Shown here in pieces: positions 50,486-59,824 of a DNA stretch of 64,000 nt. A program made the translations under genes and the position numbers. Where the stretch lies: the NCBI RefSeq assembly GCF_021497945.1, contig NZ_CP046524.1:1647501-1711500 (forward strand). Direction: 5' to 3'. The DNA comes from Streptococcus oralis. GTDB lineage: Bacteria > Bacillota > Bacilli > Lactobacillales > Streptococcaceae. The notes under the pieces are model-generated. The model was given only the letters and a program-made list of their open reading frames with translations, ran no database searches and was not told the DNA's origin. Positions within the stretch are counted from its first letter, which is position 1. Each line of letters begins with the position of its first letter.

Positions 50486-51742
50486 CTAAAAGAAGAGTCG
50501 CATAATGTCATTCCAGGTCACAGCTAGCATCAAAACAACCATGATAACTACACCAGCCATGGTGACATAGGTTTCAATTTCTTGTTTAAGGGGTTTCCGG
50601 CGGATAGCCTCTAGGATATTGAGCACAATCTTTCCACCATCCAAAGCCGGGATCGGAATCAAGTTAAAAATCCCGATATTGATGGAAATCATAGCTAGGA
50701 AGTAGAGGACATTCTCAATTCCATTTTTAGCAGCATCGCTACTTGCCTTAAAAATGGCAACGGGACCGCCGAGTTTGTTCAAATCTGGATGGAAAATCAA
50801 GTTTTTCAGAGCCGAAAGGATACGGAGCCCTGAGTCAGCAGCGGTTGTAAATCCACCAACAAACATGGATAGAAAGTCTGACTTGACTCCCGGTTGAACC
50901 CCAAGAATATAACGTCCTTGATTTTCTTCTGGAGTCACAGTGACTTGTTTTTCGCTACCATTTTCAGAAATGGTCACATCCAAGGTCGGGGCAGTCTTGT
51001 CCTTGGTATCTGCTTCCACAGCCTGGGTCAAGTCTTGCCAATTCTTAACCTCGTGAGAGCCGACCTTGGTAATTTGAGCGGTCTCAGCTACACCCACCTT
51101 AGCCAAAGCGCCCTCTGGCATGACGTGAAAGAGATTGGTCTGAGTATCTCTAACACCGCCTTGCAAAAAGATCAAGATCCAAAAAACAACAACACCTAAG
51201 ATAAAGTTATTCATAGGACCCGCAAAGTTGGTGATGAGCTTGCCCCAGATAGAAGCATTTTGATACTGTACATCCAGAGGAGCGATGCGTACTTCAGTAC
51301 CATCCGCCTCAACAACTGTTGCATCGTGATCCACAGCAATGGTCTTTTCTTCTTCCAAGACCAAGCCTTTAATGAAGAGCTTATCTTCGAAATCAAACTG
51401 GGTTACCTGCATAGGGAGAGCTGTTTGATCCAGCTTCTTCCCTGAGAGGTTGATTCGTTTGACCTTACCATCATCAGCAAGCGTTAAACTGACCGGGGTT
51501 CCTGTCTTGATTTCCGTCGCATCATCGCCCCAACCAGCCATACGAACATATCCTCCTAAAGGAAGGATCCGAATGGTATAAGCAGTGCCATCCTTACCGA
51601 TATGGGCAAAAATCTTGGGGCCCATACCAATAGCAAATTCACGAACTAAAATGCCTGATTTCTTGGCAAAATAAAAATGTCCAAACTCATGCACCACCAC
51701 GATAATCCCAAAAACTAGGATAAAGGTTAGCAATCCAATCAT
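50486..51742 (-). CDS. rseP: RseP/Eep site-2 zinc metalloprotease
   Basis: A 418-residue intramembrane protease with HExxH (VVHEFGHF, about residue 17) in the first helix, a PDZ domain (about 170-290) and the second metal-binding motif [11 protein letters not shown] near residue 360. In streptococci and enterococci (Eep) this enzyme processes signal-peptide remnants into pheromones and cleaves anti-sigma-like substrates. It overlaps the cell-envelope lipid operon: cdsA stop 15 bases upstream, proS downstream. Confidence 0.95.
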   Translation of the reverse strand: MIGLLTFILVFGIIVVVHEFGHFYFAKKSGILVREFAIGMGPKIFAHIGKDGTAYTIRILPLGGYVRMAGWGDDATEIKTGTPVSLTLADDGKVKRINLSGKKLDQTALPMQVTQFDFEDKLFIKGLVLEEEKTIAVDHDATVVEADGTEVRIAPLDVQYQNASIWGKLITNFAGPMNNFILGVVVFWILIFLQGGVRDTQTNLFHVMPEGALAKVGVAETAQITKVGSHEVKNWQDLTQAVEADTKDKTAPTLDVTISENGSEKQVTVTPEENQGRYILGVQPGVKSDFLSMFVGGFTTAADSGLRILSALKNLIFHPDLNKLGGPVAIFKASSDAAKNGIENVLYFLAMISINIGIFNLIPIPALDGGKIVLNILEAIRRKPLKQEIETYVTMAGVVIMVVLMLAVTWNDIMRLFF

Positions 51743-51757
51743 TCAATATTCCTTTCT

Positions 51758-52561
51758 TTAGAAGAGGCCAAACAAGTGCATGATAGGAAAGACAACTAGC
51801 ATACTATCAAAACGATCCAACACCCCACCATGTCCCGGGATAAATTTCCCAGAATCCTTGACACCGAAATGGCGTTTCATGGCACTCTCAATCAAGTCAC
51901 CAAACTGACCTGCCACACTGAAGAAGACGGCAAAGAGGCCCATTCTATAAATCCCATAAGGGAGAGCAACTGTGCTATCTACTAGCATGAAGATTGCTGT
52001 TACCAGTACCGCACCTAGAATACCACCGATAAAGCCCTCAATGCTCTTATTGGGAGAAACTCTTGGTGCCAACTTATGCTTGCCAAAATTCACCCCCGTC
52101 AGATAAGCTGCACTATCTGTCGCCCAAACGATAAAGAGAGCCAGAAGAACCTTATCAAATCCAGCTATACGAGCATCTAGTAAGGCGTTAAAGCCAAAAC
52201 CAACATAAAAGCTCATCGCAATCGGGAAAACGGCATCTTCAATCGTATAGTTTTTGCTGAATACCGTTGTTCCTAAAAGAATAAACACCAAAACACTATA
52301 AGCCACAACATTGCCGTCCACGGGTAAGAAAGTCAAGTAATTTTCCAGTGGAATCGTCAAGACAAAGGTAGCAAAGAGGGTCAAGACCCCCTCGATGGTC
52401 ATGGTCTTTAGCCCCTTCATCTGCAAGAGTTCATGGACAGCCAGCATCGCTAACAAACCAATCCCTATCTGCAACAAGAGTCCTCCCACAAATAAGACTG
52501 GAAGGAAAATAGCCAGAGCCAATACCGCAAACAATGTTCTCTTTTGTAAATCTTGGGTCAT
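51758..52561 (-). CDS. cdsA: Phosphatidate cytidylyltransferase
   Basis: A 267-residue protein with about eight helices and the CDP-alcohol signature DRFDSMLVVFP preceded by KFIPGHGGVLDR near the C-terminus. It makes CDP-diacylglycerol from phosphatidic acid and CTP, the precursor of phosphatidylglycerol and cardiolipin. It follows uppS by 8 bases. Confidence 0.96.
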   Translation of the reverse strand: MTQDLQKRTLFAVLALAIFLPVLFVGGLLLQIGIGLLAMLAVHELLQMKGLKTMTIEGVLTLFATFVLTIPLENYLTFLPVDGNVVAYSVLVFILLGTTVFSKNYTIEDAVFPIAMSFYVGFGFNALLDARIAGFDKVLLALFIVWATDSAAYLTGVNFGKHKLAPRVSPNKSIEGFIGGILGAVLVTAIFMLVDSTVALPYGIYRMGLFAVFFSVAGQFGDLIESAMKRHFGVKDSGKFIPGHGGVLDRFDSMLVVFPIMHLFGLF

Positions 52562-52569
52562 ATCTTCTC

Positions 52570-53328
52570 CTAAACTCCTCCAAATCGGCGATTCCGACGA
52601 TTATAGGCTGTAATAGCCTCCTTCAAAGAGGCTTCATCAAAATCGGGCCACAAGGTATCCGTAAAGTAAAGCTCGCTATAGGCTGCTTGCCATGGCAAGA
52701 AATTACTCAAACGCAACTCACCACTCGTACGGATAATCAAATCAGGATCTCGCAAATCCTTTGGCAGGCGTTGTGTGAAAAGATAATCCCCTATCATATC
52801 TTCTGTAATATCACCAGGATTGATTTTGGCATCTAGAACTTCCTGAGCCAAGCTCTTAAAAGCCTGCGTAATTTCAGCACGACCACCATAGTTAAGCGCA
52901 AAATTGAGAATCAAGCCTGTATTGTTCTTGGTCAATTCCTCTGCTTTTTTCAAAGCTTCAAAAGTCGGCTTAGGCAGACGGTCTGTCTCCCCAATCATCT
53001 GAATCTTAACCTTATTTGCATGTAATTCCGGGACGTAGTTGTCATAAAACTCGACTGGCAAGTTCATGATAAACTTGACTTCTTGATCTGGGCGTGTCCA
53101 ATTTTCCGTTGAAAAGGCATAGACTGTGATGACCTTAACTCCCATCTTATTAGCTGCCTTGGTCACCTTTTGGAGGGCTTCCATCCCTGCCTTATGACCA
53201 AAAACCCGTGGTTGCATCCGTTTTTTAGCCCAGCGACCATTTCCATCCATGATGATGCCAATGTGAGCAGGAACCTGTGTTGGAACCTCAACTTCTACAG
53301 CTTTATCTTTCTTAAAAAATCCAAACAT
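52570..53328 (-). CDS. uppS: Undecaprenyl diphosphate synthase
   Basis: A protein of 252 residues from the ATG at 53328 (MFGFFKKDKAVEVE), which matches the known start of streptococcal UppS; the six codons before it are unneeded. HIGIIMDGNGRWAKKR carries the catalytic Asp and Arg; DLIIRTSGELRLSNFLPWQ and SELYFTDTLWPDF complete the family. It makes C55-PP for peptidoglycan and teichoic acids. First gene of its operon, with an extended -10 (TGG-TATAAT, 53361-53366) upstream. Confidence 0.97.
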   Translation of the reverse strand: MFGFFKKDKAVEVEVPTQVPAHIGIIMDGNGRWAKKRMQPRVFGHKAGMEALQKVTKAANKMGVKVITVYAFSTENWTRPDQEVKFIMNLPVEFYDNYVPELHANKVKIQMIGETDRLPKPTFEALKKAEELTKNNTGLILNFALNYGGRAEITQAFKSLAQEVLDAKINPGDITEDMIGDYLFTQRLPKDLRDPDLIIRTSGELRLSNFLPWQAAYSELYFTDTLWPDFDEASLKEAITAYNRRNRRFGGV

Positions 53329-53360
53329 GTTCTTATTCCTATTCAAAAATCTATCGTTTC

Positions 53361-53369
53361 ATTATACCA
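53361..53369 (-). promoter_or_regulatory. Extended -10 promoter of the uppS operon
   Basis: TATAAT (53361-53366) with a TGG extension just upstream (53367-53369) on the minus strand. No good -35 is visible. Confidence 0.5.
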
Positions 53370-53421
53370 TATTTCCCTATTTTCTTCTATTGCTAAGTTA
53401 CTATCATTACTTGTAAGTAAC

Positions 53422-53514
53422 AAAAAATAAGCCGCCTGATTGGGCGACTTTATTTTATAGGGAGATTATTATGAAAAAGTTTTAGGAGTTTAAGTTAAGT
53501 TTTTCTTAACTTAT
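53422..53514 (-). ncRNA. csRNA-family small RNA (CiaR-dependent), copy A
   Basis: About 92 bases from a start near 53514 to a terminator (GTCGCCCAATCAGGCGGC then TTATTTTTT). The 5' end folds into AAGTTAAG-AAAA-CTTAACTT. A single-stranded middle holds ACTCCTAAAAC and TCATAATAATCTCCC, complementary to Shine-Dalgarno and AUG sequences, which is the hallmark of the csRNAs. The promoter is the CiaR site at 53521-53553. These RNAs inhibit translation of targets such as comC. Ends are predicted. Confidence 0.8.
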
Positions 53515-53520
53515 GGGTTT

Positions 53521-53553
53521 AGTATACACCTCCTAGCTTAAATTTTTCTTAAG
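53521..53553 (-). promoter_or_regulatory. CiaR-binding repeat and -10 of csRNA copy A
   Basis: On the minus strand CTTAAG-AAAAA-TTTAAG (53537-53553) is followed after 10 bases by -10 TATACT (53521-53526). This is the TTTAAG-N5-TTTAAG plus 10-base layout of CiaR-activated promoters. It overlaps the 3' end of the nucleotidyltransferase gene. Confidence 0.85.
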
Positions 53554-54122
53554 TTTTTTGAGAAAGTGAGATTTTTCCATTTTTCTTGCCAATTTTTCTT
53601 GGACAAGCGTTCTTGATAGAGCTTCATTCGGTCCTCATTCTCTAAAAAATGAGGAGTTGGGGAAATCTGAAAGTTCAAAATATCCTCTAAACCATAGGGC
53701 GCAAAGAGCTCTAAAGTTGCATCAGCATGCAAGCGAAGACCTATCGCCGTACACTGTTCCGGATATTTACTCATGGCATCACAAGAACTCGTGTAAGGCA
53801 CAGTGTGGGGACTGTGCAGATGCATATAGACCTGATTTTTCAACTCCCAATGATATTGAGGGAAATCTTCTCTCAGCTTTTTCTCTAGGGATACTGTTTC
53901 CTCATAAGAAACATCTGGATCAAAGAAAATCACATCCACATCCGTTTCATGATCAAAAGGGGATTTGTCTGACAAGAGATTCCAGATGAAATTCCTGACA
54001 GAACCTGCTGCCAACCAAGAGTCTTTCAGACCAAGGTTACGAATGATGGTCAGAATGGCCATAATATCTGGATCTTTTCTAAAAACCTCTAGAATATCTT
54101 GCTCATTTTTCACTGTATTCAT
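53538..54122 (-). CDS. Nucleotidyltransferase family protein (NTP_transf_6 type)
   Basis: A 194-residue protein with [11 protein letters not shown] near residue 37, [14 protein letters not shown] near 57 and [21 protein letters not shown] near 110: the DUF925/NTP_transf_6 fold with a putative metal-binding Asp pair (DVDV). It is assigned to nucleotidyltransferases by fold only; the substrate is unknown. The start overlaps the ruvB end by 20 bases, so it is cotranscribed. The stop overlaps the CiaR site of csRNA copy A. Confidence 0.8.
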   Translation of the reverse strand: MNTVKNEQDILEVFRKDPDIMAILTIIRNLGLKDSWLAAGSVRNFIWNLLSDKSPFDHETDVDVIFFDPDVSYEETVSLEKKLREDFPQYHWELKNQVYMHLHSPHTVPYTSSCDAMSKYPEQCTAIGLRLHADATLELFAPYGLEDILNFQISPTPHFLENEDRMKLYQERLSKKNWQEKWKNLTFSKNLRKI

Positions 54123-55101
54123 AGCCTAAATGCTCATATGCCTTAGCAGTCGCTACCCGTCCAGAACGAGTTCGCATGATGAAACCTTTCTGAATCAGGT
54201 AAGGTTCGTACATATCTTCGACCGTCTCACGCTCCTCGGCAATATTAACAGAAAGAGTTCCTAAACCGATAGGACCGCCACCATACATCTCAATCATGGT
54301 CCGAAGGATTTTTTGGTCCACATAGTCCAAACCTTCATGGTCTACATCTAGCATGGTCAAAGCCTTATCTGTAATAACATCATCAATTAAGCCATCTCCC
54401 ATAATCTGGGCAAAGTCGCGCACGCGCTTGAGGAGACGATTGGCGATACGAGGAGTTCCACGACTGCGTAAGGCCAACTCTGAAGCTGCCTCATGAGTGA
54501 TTTCCATCTCAAAAATATCTGCTGTTCGTTCAACAATTTCCGTCAAGTCAGCGTGGGCATAGTATTCCATATGACCTGTAATCCCAAAACGTGCCCGCAG
54601 AGGATTTGAGAGCATCCCCGCACGTGTCGTAGCCCCAATCAAGGTAAAAGGCGGCAAGTCCAAATGGACACTGCGACTGCCCTCTCCAGCCCCAATCATG
54701 ATATCAATATAGAAGTCCTCCATGGCACTATAGAGCACCTCTTCCACCGACATGGGCAAGCGATGAATCTCGTCAATAAAGAGAACGTCTCCAGGCTCCA
54801 AATCATTCAAAATCGCTACCAGATCACCCGCTTTTTCAATGACAGGACCAGACGTTTGCTTGAGATTGACTCCCAGTTCATTGGCAATGACAAAGGCCAT
54901 GGTCGTTTTCCCCAAACCTGGAGGCCCAAATAAGAGTACATGATCCAGTGCTTCATCCCGCATTTTGGCAGCTTCGATAAAGATTTGAAGCTGATCCTTG
55001 ACCTTATCCTGACCGATATATTCACGTAAATACTGGGGACGGAGGGTACGTTCTACCAACTCCTCATCCCCCATGATTTCATTATCTAAAATTCTACTCA
55101 T
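54103..55101 (-). CDS. ruvB: Holliday junction branch-migration helicase RuvB
   Basis: A 332-residue AAA+ protein with Walker [10 protein letters not shown] (about residue 60), Walker [10 protein letters not shown], sensor GATTRAGML, and the winged C-terminal domain ([16 protein letters not shown]). With RuvA it drives branch migration in recombinational repair. No ruvA is adjacent, as usual in streptococci. Followed by the overlapping nucleotidyltransferase gene. A csRNA gene lies directly upstream in the same orientation. Confidence 0.97.
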   Translation of the reverse strand: MSRILDNEIMGDEELVERTLRPQYLREYIGQDKVKDQLQIFIEAAKMRDEALDHVLLFGPPGLGKTTMAFVIANELGVNLKQTSGPVIEKAGDLVAILNDLEPGDVLFIDEIHRLPMSVEEVLYSAMEDFYIDIMIGAGEGSRSVHLDLPPFTLIGATTRAGMLSNPLRARFGITGHMEYYAHADLTEIVERTADIFEMEITHEAASELALRSRGTPRIANRLLKRVRDFAQIMGDGLIDDVITDKALTMLDVDHEGLDYVDQKILRTMIEMYGGGPIGLGTLSVNIAEERETVEDMYEPYLIQKGFIMRTRSGRVATAKAYEHLGYEYSEK

Positions 55102-55133
55102 GGCTCTATTATATCAAAAATCCAAGCCACAAA

Positions 55134-55232
55134 CAAAAAAGCCACCTGATTGGGTGGCCTCTTTAGGGAGATTATTATGAAAAAGAAAGGATTAGGATTT
55201 CATTAAATAAAGTTAGGAGGTCTTTATTTAAT
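55134..55232 (-). ncRNA. csRNA-family small RNA (CiaR-dependent), copy B
   Basis: About 99 bases. The first stem is ATTAAATAAAG/CTTTATTTAAT with the loop ACCTCCTAA, which presents an anti-Shine-Dalgarno CCTCC. A single-stranded part includes AATCCTTTC and TCATAATAATCTCCC. It ends in a terminator, GCCACCCAATCAGGTGGC then T6. It shares its terminator loop and middle with copies A and C. Confidence 0.85.
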
Positions 55233-55238
55233 AACTAT

Positions 55239-55271
55239 ATGATACAAGAGGAGACTTAAAATTACCTTAAT
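55239..55271 (-). promoter_or_regulatory. CiaR-binding repeat and -10 of csRNA copy B
   Basis: ATTAAG-GTAAT-TTTAAG (55255-55271), 10 bases, then -10 TATCAT (55239-55244), all on the minus strand. Same layout as the other two csRNA promoters. Confidence 0.85.
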
Positions 55272-55285
55272 TATTAAATCAATCA

Positions 55286-57697
55286 CTAACAATTTTCTTT
55301 AACAGCTGTTTGACCTGCAATACGTCCAAAAGTAAAGATATCCGTAAGCGAATTTCCTCCTAGACGGTTACCTGCATGGAGTCCACCTGCGACTTCTCCG
55401 GCAGCATACAAACCAGGGATAATCTGACCGTTTTCATTCAAAACGTGTGTTGAAGTATCAATCTTGAGTCCACCCATTGTATGGTGAACGGCCGGTTTTC
55501 TCGGTGTTGCGTAAAATGGCGCAACCTCACACTTGAGATCAAAACTACCTTTATTAAATTCAGGATCAAAACCTGCATCTACATAGGAATTGTAATTCTT
55601 AATCGTTTCCACTAGAACTTGTGGATCCATACCAATCTGAACAGCCAACTCTTCTATCGTATCTGCACGGTAGAGAGTGCCTGCTTTGACTTGGGCATCG
55701 ATTTTTTCTTGGCTAGTGTTGTAGGCTGTTGCCTTGATGCGGTCATCCGCAATCAAGTAGAACAAGCCTCCATTATCAATCGCTGCTTGAGATAGCTTGT
55801 CTCGGCTACCGTACTCATCTACAAATCGCTTCCCTTGAGTATTTACCATGATGAAGTTTGCTGGAGGAACTTGAAGTCCTGAGAAGAGGGCTCCTGTTAC
55901 TGGATCGGATACTGGCATCATTTGACTAAAGCCCATACCCACCAAATCTGCACCTACACTTTGCCCTAAAAGAATACCATCTCCTGTTACAGCTGGTGTA
56001 TTAGATGTGGCAATATCATCTGCAATTTCAGTCCAGTAGGTATTGTATTTTTGTAGCATCTTGGTATTGGCACCAAATCCTCCAGAAGCTAGAACAACAG
56101 CATCTGCATTGACAATGATGGTCTGACCGTTTCGACCTTCTGCTCTGACACCCTTGACAGCCCCGTCTTTTACAAGCAATTCTTTAACTGGAGAATCTGT
56201 CAAAATCTTGCCACCATGTTCTAGAACATATTTTTGTAGGACAGATATAAAGGCATACCCCATTGGTTGAACCGGCTTATGGCCACGACGCCAAAGGGCT
56301 CCAACTGGCATTGTCACTTCGCTACGAACAAATTCAACGCCGATGTCTTCCAACCAACGAACAGACTCTAGGGCCCGTTCGGTTAAAACAGATACTAAAT
56401 CGTATTGGCCATGAATTTCATTTCCTTGTAAATCTTTTCGTTTCCCACCGATATAGGTTTGGATACGGTAAAGTAATGTAGAGTCAAACAAATAGCTTGG
56501 ATTCTGCAAATACTGCTCAACCTCAACTTTCAAGGCTCTAAAGTCCTCTAGATATTCTGGGTCAATCGTTGATTCATCTATCGCAATCAATTCTTGAAGC
56601 GTATGTGCCTCACCTGGATGAGCTGCGAAGGTTCCTTGCCATGCTGGATCTGGTGCATTCATTGGACCACCTGCACGAACAGTATTCCCTCCAATTGCTG
56701 GGAATTTCTCTACCACAATTGGTCTCTTACCAGCTTGTAAGACTGCAGCAGCTGCAGCTAAACCAGCTCCTCCACCTCCAACAATGACAACGTCTGCCTG
56801 ATAGGTTTTATCTTCTTTATCTAAGGCGGATGGTGCTTTTGAACGCTTGCGTAAAACATCTGGATTTGCACCAGCTTTTTTGACCGCACGCGCAACTCCG
56901 TCCAAGACACCATTTGAAGTCACAGAAGCTCCTGACACCGCATCAACGTTTAAGGTTTGTCCCTCAATGATTTCTGCTGGGATACGGGTAAAGACAACAT
57001 CTGCGATTCCTGAAGATTCTCCAGAAGAATCGATTTCAATTTTTTCAATACGGCCCTCAGAAACCGTGACATCCATCGGTAATTTACCATTATGACCTTC
57101 CGTTGTAACGTGATAAGTTCCTGGCTCAAAGCGTATTTCTTCAGGAAGATTTAGTTGGTTTGCAACGGATACAAAGCGAAGGAAGCGATAAAAACAACTA
57201 TCTAGGAAATCTACAGTTCGCTCCTCAATTAAATTTCCATTATCATCAAATGCTCGATGAGCTCGACCAAGTAAAAACTCACTACCTGGCATAACTGTTG
57301 CATTTACTCCAGGAGCATCAAGAATCTGACGAAGATGAAGTTGGGCACGTGAAGAACCTTGAATATCATAGGAAGCTCCTACAATCATTGTCGGCTTTCC
57401 GTCTAGTGGATGAATGTTAAAAGACAACCACTCGAGCAAGCTATTCAAACTTGATGGAATCGTATGGTTGTGCTCGGGTGTCGAGATAATGACACCATCA
57501 GCTTCTGAAATAGCTTGATTAAACTTCTGAATAATAGGTGTATCTGTTTGATCATCTGTTTCATTGAACATCGGTACATCTGTTATTTCTAAAATCTCAA
57601 TATCCGCTTTCTGAGCAAAATGTCTTTTCATAAATTGCAACAGGTTGCGATTATAGGATTTTTTTGCATTAGTCCCAACAATAGCTACTAATTTCAT
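55286..57697 (-). CDS. Multidomain flavin reductase: NADPH:FMN reductase + FMN_bind + FAD fumarate-reductase-like
   Basis: A protein of 803 residues from the ATG at 57697 ([23 protein letters not shown] upstream). Residues 1-185 are an NADPH-dependent FMN-reductase domain ([13 protein letters not shown]). Residues 195-275 are an FMN_bind domain with [12 protein letters not shown], a site for covalent FMN attachment by an ApbE flavin transferase. Residues 305-800 are a fumarate/urocanate-reductase type FAD domain ([37 protein letters not shown]). The chain suggests electron flow NADPH to FMN to FAD to an alkene acid such as fumarate, urocanate or a cinnamate. No signal peptide is seen, so it should be cytosolic. 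It is 25 bases downstream of a stand-alone paralogue of its first domain. Confidence 0.85.
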   Translation of the reverse strand: MKLVAIVGTNAKKSYNRNLLQFMKRHFAQKADIEILEITDVPMFNETDDQTDTPIIQKFNQAISEADGVIISTPEHNHTIPSSLNSLLEWLSFNIHPLDGKPTMIVGASYDIQGSSRAQLHLRQILDAPGVNATVMPGSEFLLGRAHRAFDDNGNLIEERTVDFLDSCFYRFLRFVSVANQLNLPEEIRFEPGTYHVTTEGHNGKLPMDVTVSEGRIEKIEIDSSGESSGIADVVFTRIPAEIIEGQTLNVDAVSGASVTSNGVLDGVARAVKKAGANPDVLRKRSKAPSALDKEDKTYQADVVIVGGGGAGLAAAAAVLQAGKRPIVVEKFPAIGGNTVRAGGPMNAPDPAWQGTFAAHPGEAHTLQELIAIDESTIDPEYLEDFRALKVEVEQYLQNPSYLFDSTLLYRIQTYIGGKRKDLQGNEIHGQYDLVSVLTERALESVRWLEDIGVEFVRSEVTMPVGALWRRGHKPVQPMGYAFISVLQKYVLEHGGKILTDSPVKELLVKDGAVKGVRAEGRNGQTIIVNADAVVLASGGFGANTKMLQKYNTYWTEIADDIATSNTPAVTGDGILLGQSVGADLVGMGFSQMMPVSDPVTGALFSGLQVPPANFIMVNTQGKRFVDEYGSRDKLSQAAIDNGGLFYLIADDRIKATAYNTSQEKIDAQVKAGTLYRADTIEELAVQIGMDPQVLVETIKNYNSYVDAGFDPEFNKGSFDLKCEVAPFYATPRKPAVHHTMGGLKIDTSTHVLNENGQIIPGLYAAGEVAGGLHAGNRLGGNSLTDIFTFGRIAGQTAVKENC

Positions 57698-57722
57698 TGA
57701 CTCTTCTCCTTTCATTAATTCC

Positions 57723-58331
57723 CTAGGCTTTTAACCATTCTTCCCAGATGAATGATTTTTTACGATCTGTATCTTCTGGTTTTACTAAAGCTTTTGTTAG
57801 TTCAACAAAATTTTGAAACTCTGAAAAATGTTCTTCTAGTTCTGCAACCTTTTCAGGATTGTTCAAATGACACTCATCATCTAGTACTTGCTCAGAATGA
57901 CCTAGAAAGAACTCTGTACCAGGCATAACTCTCGCTTTAAGCTCCGGCGCATCTAAAATCTGACGTAAATGTGCCTGCGCTCTAGATGTTCCTAGCAAGC
58001 CGAGAGAAGCACCGACAATCATAGTTGGTTTATTGATTAAGGCACGACTGGTATAAGCAATCCACTCCAAAGCAGAGGACAAAGGTGCTGGTATTGTGTG
58101 ATCGTACTCAGGTGTTGAAATAATCACACCATCTGCAGCAAGAATTTTTTCTGAAAAAGCTTGAACCTCAACTGGCGCTTGCTTGTCCTCAGGTTCGTTA
58201 AATGCTGGCAATTGTTTGATTTCCAATACCTCAATGTCGGCCTTATCCGAAAAGTGCTTTTGCATAAATTTCAAGAGTTTCCGATTGGTTGAGCGATCCG
58301 AATTGGTTCCAACGATAGCAACTAGTTTCAT
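57723..58331 (-). CDS. NADPH-dependent FMN reductase, stand-alone paralogue
   Basis: A 202-residue flavodoxin-like reductase: [41 protein letters not shown] and the [23 protein letters not shown] region. It aligns end to end with the first domain of the large flavoprotein next door, so the pair arose by duplication and fusion or fission. It probably supplies reduced FMN. Promoter at 58366-58393. First gene of the two-gene unit, divergent from the MFS gene. Confidence 0.88.
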   Translation of the reverse strand: MKLVAIVGTNSDRSTNRKLLKFMQKHFSDKADIEVLEIKQLPAFNEPEDKQAPVEVQAFSEKILAADGVIISTPEYDHTIPAPLSSALEWIAYTSRALINKPTMIVGASLGLLGTSRAQAHLRQILDAPELKARVMPGTEFFLGHSEQVLDDECHLNNPEKVAELEEHFSEFQNFVELTKALVKPEDTDRKKSFIWEEWLKA

Positions 58332-58365
58332 CTTGGTACCCCTTTCATTTATTTAATCTACTTTC

Positions 58366-58393
58366 ATTATACTACTTTAGAAAATCTTGTAAA
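58366..58393 (-). promoter_or_regulatory. Promoter of the flavin-reductase unit
   Basis: -35 TTTACA (58388-58393), 16-base spacer, -10 TATAAT (58366-58371) on the minus strand. Confidence 0.65.
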
Positions 58394-58483
58394 TCCTTAA
58401 TAATAAAGACCGTGTTATTCTATCAGATTATCGTACTTTAGTATAAGCTCGTGAAAAAATTAACAAAATATCTTCATAAACTA

Positions 58484-58512
58484 TTGACCACCTTCCTTAA
58501 CTATGATATATT
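58484..58512 (+). promoter_or_regulatory. Promoter of the MFS gene
   Basis: -35 TTGACC (58484-58489), 17-base spacer, -10 TATATT (58507-58512), followed after 38 bases by the MFS start codon. It diverges from the flavin-reductase promoter. Confidence 0.6.
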
Positions 58513-58549
58513 TTTGATGAAAAAATATACATTTAAGGAGGATGTTTTT

Positions 58550-59749
58550 ATGAAAGAGACATTCAATCGTTGGCGGATTCTAGTCGCGTCTACAGCCATT
58601 CTTCTTTGCACAGGTGCCGTCTATTCCTTTTCTGTTTTTGCCGGACCACTTAGCAACTCAACAGGCTGGTCCATGTCTGATATTATGTTAGCATTTGCTA
58701 TCAACTCTGCAATCGGCCCTATCCCCATGATTCTCGGAGGTTATTTAGTTGATAAAGGATATGTAAAATGGACCATTGCCCTCGGCGCTCTCCTATTTGC
58801 TAGCGGATTTTACTTAACCGGCTATGCCAATTCACCATCCATGCTTTATTTGACCTATGGATTAATGGCCGGGCTTGGTCAAGGTTTTGCCTATTCAGGC
58901 GCCCTCTCCAATTCACTTCGCCTCTTCCCTGATAAACGTGGCTTGGCCTCTGGAATTCTGACAGGCGGCATGGGATTTGCCGCAGTCATCGCTTCTCCAG
59001 TCGCAAGCAATCTCATTCAAAAACAAGATGCCTTCTTTACTTTTCGTACAATTGGGCTAGTCTATATTGTTGTTATCATCTGTGCAATTTTCTTTATCAA
59101 GGCAGCTCCAAGCGGCTACCAACCAGCAGGCTGGAAAGCTCCTATCCCAACCAAGCAAGGACCTACTAATAAAAACTGGAAACAAATGCTACAAAGTCCT
59201 CTGTTTTACATTATCATTAGCATGTTCTTTGTCGGCGCCTTTTCTGGTTTGATGATTGCCTCTCAGGCATCACCAATCGGTCAATCAATGTTTGGACTCT
59301 CTGCTGGTACTGCAGCTCTCTATGTCTCTCTTTATTCAATCGCAAACTCTAGTGGTCGTTTTATCTGGGGATCACTTTCTGATAAAATTGGCCGTTCAAA
59401 GACCCTATTGATTATCTATTCTGTCATTGTCCTAGCTTTATTCTCCCTAACAATCGTTCCTGGTCAATTCGGGTTTACCTTAGGAATTATTGGGCTTGGT
59501 ATCTGCTTTGGTGGTGTTATGGGGGTCTTCCCATCTATCGTCATGGAAAATTACGGTCCTGCAAATCAAGGGGTCAACTACGGTATCGTCTTCACTGGAT
59601 ATTCTTTAGCAGCATTTTTCGCTCCCAAAGTCGCTGTTCAAATGGCAATGGCTAATGATGGAAATTATAGTGTAGCTTTTTATGTGGCTATCGCTCTCGC
59701 AGCTGTTGGGCTTCTCCTTAACCTCCTCTATATGAAGAAAAAAGGCTAA
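58550..59749 (+). CDS. OFA-family major facilitator transporter
   Basis: A protein of 399 residues with twelve helices, from the ATG at 58550 (MKETFNRWRILVAST; AAGGAGG upstream). It has the OFA (oxalate/formate antiporter-like) features GAVYSFSVFAGPLS near residue 27 and LMAGLGQGFAYSGALSNSLR near 105. Members exchange or take up small carboxylic acids. The neighbouring flavoprotein reduces an alkene-acid type substrate, so this could import the acid or export the reduced product. Followed by a terminator. Confidence 0.88.
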   Translation: MKETFNRWRILVASTAILLCTGAVYSFSVFAGPLSNSTGWSMSDIMLAFAINSAIGPIPMILGGYLVDKGYVKWTIALGALLFASGFYLTGYANSPSMLYLTYGLMAGLGQGFAYSGALSNSLRLFPDKRGLASGILTGGMGFAAVIASPVASNLIQKQDAFFTFRTIGLVYIVVIICAIFFIKAAPSGYQPAGWKAPIPTKQGPTNKNWKQMLQSPLFYIIISMFFVGAFSGLMIASQASPIGQSMFGLSAGTAALYVSLYSIANSSGRFIWGSLSDKIGRSKTLLIIYSVIVLALFSLTIVPGQFGFTLGIIGLGICFGGVMGVFPSIVMENYGPANQGVNYGIVFTGYSLAAFFAPKVAVQMAMANDGNYSVAFYVAIALAAVGLLLNLLYMKKKG

Positions 59750-59756
59750 AAAAAGA

Positions 59757-59783
59757 GAACTTCCTATATAAGGAAGTTTTTTT
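59757..59783 (+). terminator. Terminator of the MFS gene, overlapping the AraC promoter
   Basis: Perfect AACTTCC/GGAAGTT stem (59758-59778) followed by T7. A TATAAT for the AraC gene follows at 59786-59791. Confidence 0.85.
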
Positions 59784-59824
59784 GGTATAATAAACGTAGT
59801 AATAGTATATTGGGAGGAGTTACC

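Noticed and set aside
55160..55210. Plus-strand mini-gene (GGAG then ATGAAAAAGAAAGG, encoding MKKKGLGFH) in the csRNA loci
   Set aside because: It is the complement of the anti-SD/anti-AUG stretch of the minus-strand csRNA. It changes length between copies and no plus-strand promoter is seen.
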